The notes under the pieces are model-generated. The model was not told the DNA's origin. It saw only the letters and a program-made list of their open reading frames with translations, and did not search any database. A program made the translations under genes and the position numbers. A DNA stretch of 64,000 nt from Runella limosa DSM 17973 (lineage in GTDB: Bacteria > Bacteroidota > Bacteroidia > Cytophagales > Spirosomataceae): the NCBI RefSeq assembly GCF_000482465.1, contig NZ_KI519431.1:66267-130266 (forward strand), written 5' to 3'. Positions within the stretch are counted from its first letter, which is position 1. Every line of letters starts with the position of its first letter. Shown in pieces: positions 1 to 8,600 of this stretch.

Positions 1-1304
1 TTACTGGCCAAATCAGTGGTAATGGCCGATAAATCTGGCGTTTGCCCAGCGTTGAAAACGGTATTGTCCCCTACATTGAGGGCTGGAGAGCAAGCCTGCA
101 ACCGAAGATCACCCAGAGCAGTAGGGGCAGCGTTATAATCGGGTTGGCTCACAAAGAGCGGATCTTGGGTACCATCCAAAAAGCCCGAACCATTATTCAT
201 CCCCTTAACAATGGTGTTGGTAAAGGTATAGATAACATTCCCGCCTGAAACAGCGGGGAACAATTCATCGGTATTGTTACCCCAAATAATGCTATTTCGC
301 AACTTAATAGTAGATAGTCGTGAGGAATAGGCATAAATACCACCGCCTCCGTCAGCCGCTTGATTGCCTGATAGACTACAGTTGGTAATAACAGGGTTAG
401 AAGTGGACATACTGATAGCACCTCCTGTTCTCGTTGCCTTGTTTCCCGAAAAACTGCAATTAGTGAAAATAGGAGAAGAGGTGTCAATTACTGCTCCGCC
501 ACCTTCAGCGGACGTATTTCCAGAAAAAATACAGCGTGTAAATTGAGGAGAAGAGTTTAAAATGTACGTTCCTCCTCCGAAGGAAGAAGCGGTATTTTTA
601 GAAAAAAGGCAATCAAAAATGAGAGGAGAAGAATTGGTTAGTGTGTACATTCCAGCCCCAGTATCGGTGGCCGTATTTTCTATAAAACTACAGTTAGTAA
701 CAGTTGGAGAAGAAGCTATATTATACATCCCTCCACCAGATTCGGCACTGTTGTTGATAAAACGACAATTAGACACCGTAGGAGAAGCTGCTGCGTTGTA
801 CATTCCGCCGCCAAAATGACGGGTGGTAGCTCCGTTGGCATATCCATCCGAAACGGTAAAGCCGTCTATTCTAGCGGTACTGTTCAATGACTCATTACGA
901 ATAACCTGAAAAGCGTTTTCGCTGTCAAGAATGCCGTCCATATCCACGTCGCCACTGAGAACAGTCTTATTAGTGCTATGAATCAAGGTAGAGACTCTAT
1001 CGGCAAGAGCGTTCTCGGTGCCAGCAAAGCCCCCATAAATGGCCACGCCGTTTTTCATGGCAAAAGTTACAGAACGACTGTTGCTGCTGCTACTTCTGAC
1101 CGTAGGATAATAGGTACCCTTAGCAACCCAAATTTCGTCATTGTTGCCAGTAGTCGCCTCCAGTGCTTTTTGGAGGGTGGCAAAAGCAGCATTCCAACTT
1201 TGGCCGTCGTTGGTATTGTTGCCGTCAGTTTTAACGTAATAGCGAGTGGCATACGCAGTGCTGGCCAATAGCCAGCAGGAGAGCAAGAGTAAAAAGTTTT
1301 TCAT
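1..1304 (-). CDS. T9SS surface beta-helix protein, copy 1 (N-terminal part only, cut by window edge)
   Basis: This is the N-terminal 434 residues of a giant secreted protein; the rest lies left of the window. The ATG at 1302-1304 opens a signal peptide (MKNFLLLLSCWLLASTAYA), followed by a polymorphic-outer-membrane-protein-like right-handed beta-helix made of repeated short motifs of the kind 'GGGMY..SSPTVTNC'. The sequence matches the start of the complete gene at 5632-11355 wherever I compared it. The upstream gene is the hybrid sensor (stop at 1388), 83 bases away, and a TAnnTTTG box lies at 1333-1340. By analogy with the complete copy it should end in Ig-like domains and a T9SS sorting tail, but that part is not visible. 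Surface location and adhesion are inferred from domain type. Confidence 0.85.
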   Translation of the reverse strand, partial: MKNFLLLLSCWLLASTAYATRYYVKTDGNNTNDGQSWNAAFATLQKALEATTGNNDEIWVAKGTYYPTVRSSSSNSRSVTFAMKNGVAIYGGFAGTENALADRVSTLIHSTNKTVLSGDVDMDGILDSENAFQVIRNESLNSTARIDGFTVSDGYANGATTRHFGGGMYNAAASPTVSNCRFINNSAESGGGMYNIASSPTVTNCSFIENTATDTGAGMYTLTNSSPLIFDCLFSKNTASSFGGGTYILNSSPQFTRCIFSGNTSAEGGGAVIDTSSPIFTNCSFSGNKATRTGGAISMSTSNPVITNCSLSGNQAADGGGGIYAYSSRLSTIKLRNSIIWGNNTDELFPAVSGGNVIYTFTNTIVKGMNNGSGFLDGTQDPLFVSQPDYNAAPTALGDLRLQACSPALNVGDNTVFNAGQTPDLSAITTDLAS

Positions 1305-1332
1305 CAAAACAAGCGTGAATAGTTGAGAAGGA

Positions 1333-1340
1333 CAAAGGTA
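1333..1340 (-). promoter_or_regulatory. Bacteroidota -7 promoter box before surface gene copy 1
   Basis: Reads TACCTTTG on the minus strand, matching the TAnnTTTG consensus, 29 bases upstream of the ATG at 1304. No good -33 TTG at the usual 19-21 base spacing was seen, so this is a moderate call. Confidence 0.45.
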
Positions 1341-1387
1341 AAATATGCCCTCAATGGCCATTAACGCTGTTGTTGCATTCTTTAGCT

Positions 1388-4300
1388 CTATTGTTGCACG
1401 GGGGAGTTTTTGGTGTAATCCGAAGGAAAAACGCCGTATTCTTCCTGAAAAGCTTTGGAAAAATAAGACAAACTCTCGAAACCTACCTGATAAGCTACTT
1501 CGGAAACAGTACCAGACTGACGTTGCAAAAGTATGCCAGCTGCTTGGAGACGGTGCTTCCGGATGAACTCCGTGACGGTTTGATTGGTGAGTGCTTTGAG
1601 TTTTCGCCATACCTGCGACCGACTCAAATGCATCCCTTCACAAAACGCCTCCACGCCAAAGGAACTGTCGGATAAATGTGCATCAATCAGTTCATGGGCT
1701 CTTTTCAAAAACTGTTCGTCGAGGGTCAGAGAAGCGGATTCAGATTCTTCACTAGCAGGATTCAAAGCAGTGATTTGGCTATATTTTTGCCGTAGATGTT
1801 CGCGTGCCTGAATCAGATTTTTGACCCGAGCCTGTATTTCCTGTTTGTTAAAAGGCTTAGTCAAATAATCATCAGCTCCCAACTCATAACCTTTCAGTCG
1901 GCTCTCCAGCGAGGCGTTGGCCGTGAGCATCAATACGGGAATGTGACTGGTGGCAGTATTGGCTTTGAGCTGTTGGCAAAAAGTAAAACCATCCATTTGG
2001 GGCATCATCAAATCGGAAATAATGAGGTCGGGCACTTGCTCAATCGCTCTCTCCAAACCCGCTAATCCATTTTCAGCCTCAATAATGGCATACGAAGCAG
2101 CAAATAAACTGCGAACATAGGCGCGGATATCAGCATTGTCATCAACAATGAGTAGCAAATTGTCCGATGCAGGAATTACGGAATCGGTCACTTCATTCTC
2201 TTTTGCATTATTTACTTTGGTGGATACAACAGCGCTATATTCTTCAATAGCCTTTTCTCCCATCGGCAAGTGTTTCCAATCGTCCCTTCCAACTGGTAAT
2301 TCGACGGTAAATGTACTTCCTTGCCTTTCCCGACTTTGAAGGTAGATATTTCCTTTTAGCACCTGTACAACCTCTTTTACCAGCGCCAATCCAATTCCAG
2401 TGCCTTCATATTGGCGTTGAACTGAACTGTCGATTTGATAAAAGCGATCGAAAATGTGTTTTTGACGACTTTCTGCAATCCCAATCCCCGTATCAATAAC
2501 CCGTAAAATACAACGGGCAGTTGCCTCCTCATAGTGAATTGACAGCGTAACCGATTGTCCTTGAGGGGTAAATTTAAAGGCATTTGAAAGCAAATTACTC
2601 ACAATTTTCTCCACTTTATCTTCGTCAAAATAGGCAATGGCCGAATCTATATTGCGAATGATTTCGAATTGAATCTTTTGGCTTTTGGCCAATGATTGGT
2701 ATGATTCTCCCAAAATTTTGAGGAACATAATCAAATCTTGCTGACGAATGTCAGGTTGAAGCTGTCCCGCTTCCAATTTACTTAAATCCAATAATTGATT
2801 GATGAGATGCAACAACCGATTACCGTTGCGCAGCATCGTATTGAACACCGAGATATGCGGCATTTGGGCTTTTAAATCGGCTAAAGGGCCAATAAGCAGC
2901 GTCAAAGGAGTCCGAAATTCGTGCGAAATATTGGTAAAAAAACGCGTTTTGAGCGCATCCAATTCCTCCAGGCGTTCTGCTTCCCGTTTCCCAGCAGCCA
3001 CCTGCGACCGCAAAATAGCTTGCCTGAGTTGATTGAGGTAAAGGCGATATACGACATACGCCAGCAACGAGAAGTAAAGTAAATACGCCCACCAGGTTCG
3101 ATAAAAGGGGGGATTGATTTGGATTCGTAATGCAATCGGTCGGCTCCACTCTTCCCCGTTGGCCGAGCCCTGAACGCGAAAAGTGTAGTTTCCCGCAGGA
3201 AGTTGAGCGTAATTGGCAAAACGATTAGTGCCTGCCTCTACCCAATTTTTATCTACGCCGACCAATTGATAACGGTAGCGATTTCGGGCTGAGTTGGTAA
3301 AATCATTCAACGCAAATTCGAGCGTAACCAAGTTTTGATCATGGGCCAAATGGAGCGGGGGAAGATAGTCGATGGATTGAAGTAAAATGCTACTTTCATC
3401 GCCTGGTTCAATGGTTTTGTTATTGATTTTTAAACCGATGATTTTAACAATTGGCTTCATCTTACTTTCAGCCACTTCCGATGCCCTGAAGATGGTAAGG
3501 CCGTTTACTCCCCCAAACAACAACTCGCCCGACGCCGCCTTGAAATAAGATTGTGTATTAAATTCGTCGTCCTGCAGGCCATCGGCTTTCGTAAAATTTC
3601 TAAAGGTCAAAGTTTGTACATTCAGCCGTGCTATCCCCCGATTGGTACTCATCCAGAGGTGCTTCGATTCATCCTCCAACAGTCCATACACGACTTTATT
3701 GGGCAGTCCTTTCTCTTCAGTAAAGTGCTCAAAATCATCAGTTTGTTTATCAAACCGTTCCAAGCCACCCCCTTTCGTACTAACCCACAAATAACGGCTT
3801 GGTTGGTAGGGGTCATCAATCATGCTTGATACTACATCATTGCTCAAGCTTTTTCGGTCAGTACGGGAGTTGCGATATAAGCGAAATGAAGGCGTATTGG
3901 CCTGCGGATTTTCGACCTTGACCAGCCCTTTTTGGGTTCCTATCCACAAGCGTCCTGCATGATCTTGGTACAAATCCAGAATTTCATCCGTGCTGTTTTT
4001 GGGGAACAAATGCTGATAACTATAGACCCGAAACGCCTCCGTTTGGGGAATAAACTTGACCAATTGATTCCGAGTGTCGGCCAGCCACAGATTTCCTTCT
4101 TTGTCTTCCAACGTTTTGTTATAGCGGTAGCCTAAAAGCACATTGGAAGGAAGCAGATACGTTTTGAGCAATTTCCAATCCGTCGAAAATTTCCATAACA
4201 ATTCCTGTTTGAGCAGTTCATCGGTTACGGTTAACCAAAAAACGCCTTGGCGGTCTTGCACCAAATGATGCAAACGATAGCGGCCCGAATTCAGCTTCAG

Positions 4301-5494
4301 CGAAACGGCTTTGTTGGTTGTTCTTTCCACTAAAAAAAGATCAAACGGCGAGCAGATATACGTTCTTCCCTGATGGTCTTGGTAGATTTGATAAACAGAA
4401 GTCTTGGGCAAATAGGAATGAAAGTGCCTGAATTGAGGATTTAATTTCCGTAGTCCGTACCCTCCCGTACCCAACCAAATATTCCCAGCTGAGTCTTTCA
4501 ACATCGCCCGTGCTCCAATTTCTGGAGGCAGCGCCGAAAACGCAGAAGAGGGTGTCAATACCCCACGACGAAGAATTTCGTCTGAAGACATCAGCCAGAG
4601 GTATTTATCTGAAGTGATTAGAAATTGACCGTCAGCTATCTTTCTGATAAACAGGCTTTGGGGAGCATTTTTAATAATCAGGCTTTGATCAACAGGAACC
4701 GATGTAGGTACATTTTTGAGAATGCTATCCTTCCAAAATAGAATACTTCGCGAGGATTGGGCAATGAGCAAACGTCCCTGTTTATCTTCCGTGGCCCAAG
4801 GAGATTTTTGATTAAAAGCAACGGGGATTCTGGTGGTAGTGCGGGGATTTTTCCAATCAATTTGGTAGAGCCCATAATTGGTCACAATGACTGCCTGATG
4901 GTTGGTGCTAAAACTGATGTAGCGAATGATATTTTCCTGATTTTTGACAGCGTCTAAGAAAAACTCTTTGATAATTAAGTCTTTTGTAAAGTTAGCCTCA
5001 GAAGGAAATCCATTTTTCAGGTGAGTAGGCAAGCTGATTTTAAAGACACTGTTTTGCCCCGCCCCTACCCAAATATTTCCTTCTGGATCTTCTAAAAGGG
5101 CACTAATTTCGTAAGAACTCGCGGGAAGTTTGGTTTGAAGATTCAATTCGCAGTGGTAAAACCGTTGGGTACGCGCGTCAAATAAATCAAGTCGATTCCG
5201 ATTGATGCTCACCCACAATCTTCCTTTGCTATCTTCCAGAAGTTGTGTACAGTTATTTTCTGCAATACTGTATTTGTTATATGGGTCGTGGGTAAAAACC
5301 TTAAAATTATAGCCATCGTAGCGATTGAGCCCGTCTTTGGTAGCAACCCAAATAAAGCCGTCTTTTGTTTGGGTCATTTCCTGAATCATTCCCTGAGAAA
5401 GACCTTCGCCAATGGAGATTTCCTGCCAACCTTCCGACTGGGCTAAAACGCGGGTGCATAGACAACAAACAATAAAAATGATGCGAAAAAACAT
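1388..5494 (-). CDS. Hybrid two-component sensor/AraC regulator (HTCS), copy 1
   Basis: A 1368-residue one-protein two-component system. After a signal peptide (MFFRIIFIVCCLCTRVLA) come about fourteen Reg_prop propeller repeats (motifs such as 'GxIWVGT.xGL'), a Y_Y_Y domain (about 715-790), one membrane segment (about 800-820), a HisKA domain with the H-box FFTNISHEFRTPLTLL (about 855-870), HATPase_c, a receiver domain (LLLIVDDNADIRAY, phospho-acceptor in ISDLMMPQMDG near 1163) and an AraC-type HTH at the C-terminus (about 1265-1360). In this family the propeller senses a periplasmic ligand and the cytoplasmic part binds DNA. I prefer the ATG at 5494 over a TTG six bases upstream. No difference was seen against the copy at 11439-15545. 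The likely target is the adjacent surface-protein gene downstream; this is inference. Confidence 0.93.
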   Translation of the reverse strand: MFFRIIFIVCCLCTRVLAQSEGWQEISIGEGLSQGMIQEMTQTKDGFIWVATKDGLNRYDGYNFKVFTHDPYNKYSIAENNCTQLLEDSKGRLWVSINRNRLDLFDARTQRFYHCELNLQTKLPASSYEISALLEDPEGNIWVGAGQNSVFKISLPTHLKNGFPSEANFTKDLIIKEFFLDAVKNQENIIRYISFSTNHQAVIVTNYGLYQIDWKNPRTTTRIPVAFNQKSPWATEDKQGRLLIAQSSRSILFWKDSILKNVPTSVPVDQSLIIKNAPQSLFIRKIADGQFLITSDKYLWLMSSDEILRRGVLTPSSAFSALPPEIGARAMLKDSAGNIWLGTGGYGLRKLNPQFRHFHSYLPKTSVYQIYQDHQGRTYICSPFDLFLVERTTNKAVSLKLNSGRYRLHHLVQDRQGVFWLTVTDELLKQELLWKFSTDWKLLKTYLLPSNVLLGYRYNKTLEDKEGNLWLADTRNQLVKFIPQTEAFRVYSYQHLFPKNSTDEILDLYQDHAGRLWIGTQKGLVKVENPQANTPSFRLYRNSRTDRKSLSNDVVSSMIDDPYQPSRYLWVSTKGGGLERFDKQTDDFEHFTEEKGLPNKVVYGLLEDESKHLWMSTNRGIARLNVQTLTFRNFTKADGLQDDEFNTQSYFKAASGELLFGGVNGLTIFRASEVAESKMKPIVKIIGLKINNKTIEPGDESSILLQSIDYLPPLHLAHDQNLVTLEFALNDFTNSARNRYRYQLVGVDKNWVEAGTNRFANYAQLPAGNYTFRVQGSANGEEWSRPIALRIQINPPFYRTWWAYLLYFSLLAYVVYRLYLNQLRQAILRSQVAAGKREAERLEELDALKTRFFTNISHEFRTPLTLLIGPLADLKAQMPHISVFNTMLRNGNRLLHLINQLLDLSKLEAGQLQPDIRQQDLIMFLKILGESYQSLAKSQKIQFEIIRNIDSAIAYFDEDKVEKIVSNLLSNAFKFTPQGQSVTLSIHYEEATARCILRVIDTGIGIAESRQKHIFDRFYQIDSSVQRQYEGTGIGLALVKEVVQVLKGNIYLQSRERQGSTFTVELPVGRDDWKHLPMGEKAIEEYSAVVSTKVNNAKENEVTDSVIPASDNLLLIVDDNADIRAYVRSLFAASYAIIEAENGLAGLERAIEQVPDLIISDLMMPQMDGFTFCQQLKANTATSHIPVLMLTANASLESRLKGYELGADDYLTKPFNKQEIQARVKNLIQAREHLRQKYSQITALNPASEESESASLTLDEQFLKRAHELIDAHLSDSSFGVEAFCEGMHLSRSQVWRKLKALTNQTVTEFIRKHRLQAAGILLQRQSGTVSEVAYQVGFESLSYFSKAFQEEYGVFPSDYTKNSPVQQ

Positions 5495-5572
5495 TGTCAA
5501 ATATCCGAAAACAGACGCTATTATACTATGGTTGATGGGCGATTTTTGATTTACGATTGGCGTTGGCCCATC

Positions 5573-5610
5573 AAAAAAGGCTATCCCAAATCGTTAGAAT
5601 AGCCTTTTTT
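5573..5610 (-). terminator. Rho-independent terminator after the complete surface gene
   Basis: A perfect 12-bp stem (AAAAAAGGCTAT / ATAGCCTTTTTT) with a 14-base loop, starting 22 bases past the surface gene stop. The T-rich ends on both strands would let it work in either direction. Confidence 0.85.
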
Positions 5611-5631
5611 AATAAAAATAAAAAATTTGTT

Positions 5632-8600
5632 TTAATCTACTTTTACTACTTTCAGCGTAGCCTGTTTGTCTCCCGCATTTACTTGCAAGAAATACATTCC
5701 CGCAGGCAGCTCACTCACCCTAAATTCTTCTTGATGGGTGTTGGTTTCGGGAACAAATTGGCGACTCAAAACCCGACGACCCGACGCATCCGTTAAGGTA
5801 GTTTGAACTGCTTGCCCCTTGTTAGCTTGCACTTGGAGACGAAGGATGTTGGTGACGGGGTTGGGGAGGATAGTAGCGAAAGACCCGTTATCAGCAGGTT
5901 TTAGATCCCTCGCATCGGCGAACCGTCGGGATGACAAATCGCTGGTAGCTTCCCGCGCTGCGCCTACCCCTACTCCATCTTTCGACTGGATTCTGAACCA
6001 GTATTCTTGGTACGCCAACACATTCCCCTGTGCCTTCCGCGTCGATGGATAAATACTACCCCAGCCTTTCATATCCCAATAACGAATACCTAATTTGTAC
6101 AAACCCTTGGGCAAACCTGCATCATACACGTTGCCACCTGCGCCGTTGTCTTGGTAAAAGCCGTAGGCGGGGTGGTTTTGGGCGTACAACTCCGTCCAGC
6201 CTTCGCGGTTAGCGTACATAAAGTAAGGAGCATTGTTTTCGTGCGTGTTGAACGAACGTAGCACGCCCATTTCAGGCGCCGCCAACATGTCGAACGTCAA
6301 CGAACCATTTGTCCCCAAACCACACACATCAGCGTTGATTGTCCAGTAGCGGGGTGCTACTTTGTTAGCATTTTCTACAAAATATAAAGTCGGATTTTGC
6401 TGCGTACTTTGTCCCAATTCTGGCCCACCGTCACGCGTAATGAACTGACTACTCCACGCAGAACGGTCATTTACCTTCACCGACGATTTACTTTCCCCAA
6501 TGTTAATCAACCTCACCACAAATGCATCCCAATAAATATCCTTACGAGCACTTTCTGCACTTTGACAACCACCTGCAAATACACACTTCGCCCAATAACT
6601 CTGCTTAATGACATTGTTAAACGACACTTCAAAACTCGGCGTCGTTACCCCTGTATTCCAAAATGTCTGACTTCCCACAGGGCAATTGGCAGATACCCGA
6701 ACCGTCGTTCCTGTACAAACTACCTCTTGCGAGGCGGTGATCACGGGTGCTACTTGCGTTGATGACAGCGTAAACGTCACCACACTACTTTTTTCGCTCA
6801 CACAACCATTTTCCGTCTGACAACGGGCGTAGTATGAGGTCGTCTCGCTTGGAATGGTCGATGGCAGACTGGGCAAGGCCACGTTCGTAGTAGCATTGTA
6901 CCAAACCGTTTTCAAATTACTGCAAGAGGATTGTCCGCTGAAACTGGCCGTTGCATCACAACCTGAGGTGGTTGACAATGATACCGTCGGCGCTGATGGA
7001 ATACTTACCAACTTCAACCGCATGACGCCCGATTCAGATTCCACACACGATGGCGTACCGTCTGGTTTACGGCAACGTACACGGTAATTATGGAATTGAT
7101 TGTCCAACAAACTTGTGGGCAGCACTGAAGAATACTCGCCACCGTCAACGGAGTAAAGTGTCACTTCATTTGCACCGCAATTGGCATTAAACGTGAGCGG
7201 AATTCTAACCAAACTACACACTTCTTTCGTCTCACCTGGCGCCACTGTCACGCCATCCACCAACAATGATACATTTTGAGGCACCGAAGCGCGATAATTA
7301 ATCGTCAACTCAATCGGATTTGTATAAGTACTTGGGCAAGTCGCATCGCAAGCCGCTTGGTAGCGGTGGGGTTGATTATTGGATAATTGGGAAACTGGTG
7401 GATTGGTTGCCCAATCGCTCCAGACACCGCTGCCTACCTGTACCCGCCATACGGGAGAACCCACCACACACAAACCCGAAACATCAAACTGCAAACTGTT
7501 GACTGGATTAGCATCCGTGTCGCAGAAGGTTTGAGAATTGCCTTCATTTAACGTCTGTTGTAACGTGCTCAGAACAATCGTGGGTTTGCCTTGTACCGTT
7601 ATCTTTTCCGAACCTGTTTGCGTTTGGCTACAGCTCGTCGAGGAACCTTCGGATACACTTAACAAGGTATAAACAAATGTCCCTGGCATAGCCGTAGGCG
7701 CGGCGACTGTCACGCTATTGCCACTCGTAGTTTTCACCGTTTGGGCTGAACCATCGTTGATTTTGTACGTAAACGTGTATGGCGCCGTGGCATTTGCCCC
7801 CGTAAACGTGATGTTTGGCGCAGGGCTGTTTTGACAAACTGTCGTTGTCCCAGAAATACTCGCTGTGGGTAAAGCGTTGACATTCCAACTTGCCAATGTG
7901 AGATATTCACTTCCGCTACAGCCCGAGTTGGGATTGCAATTGGCGCGGCGACCTTGAATAACGATAGAGGTAGTGGCCATCGTACCTACAGTACTGCCAG
8001 GCGTATAGGCCACGGGCGTTCCATTGTCAATAATAAGAATGAAATCATCGGAACAACCCACACCACCGCTTCCTGCGTTAAAGGTAGCACTGACACCTGT
8101 ACCAAAACAAACAGCCGCTACGTTAGGCATTTTAGTGTTTGAAGTTGGGCCGATGGGTTGTGAATTGACTTGGATGTTGATTGGTTGAGAAGTGGCACAT
8201 TGAGTATCTGAATTCTTTACAGTAAAAATAGCTGTATAGTTACCCGCGACTACATTCCCTGGAACTGTTATTGAGGTGGAAGAACCAGAAAGGTTGACAT
8301 TATTTACGTCAATAAAACCAGCTGTTTCAGCATTTACACTAAAATCAATGCTGAATTGGTTGGGGTTATTCACTGCATTCGAGAAGGGTAAAATTGCCTC
8401 AACCGCGCCTTGGCAGATGGTAGGAATTGTTCCTAAAATGATTGTAGGTGCCGAAGGTTGAGTTAAATGGACGGTGGTAGGAGCACTGATACAACTTCCA
8501 TACGTAGCCACCAAATCGGTATAGTCTCCAGCGGATAACCCAGTCAAAGTAAGTTGACCATCTGTATTTGCTGTCAAGTTGACCGATTGAGTATTTCCCA

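Larger units (their letters stand above)
1..6522. repeat. Long tandem duplication, left copy (period 10,051 bp)
   Basis: Every stretch compared in 1-6522 reappears 10,051 bases downstream at 10052-16573 without a mismatch, including synonymous and intergenic positions. It covers the N-terminus of one surface gene, a whole hybrid sensor gene, the terminator and the C-terminus of the next surface gene. The first difference is at 6523 (t) against 16574 (a); beyond this the two C-terminal modules are still similar until about 7590/17640. The left boundary is outside the window. Confidence 0.93.
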
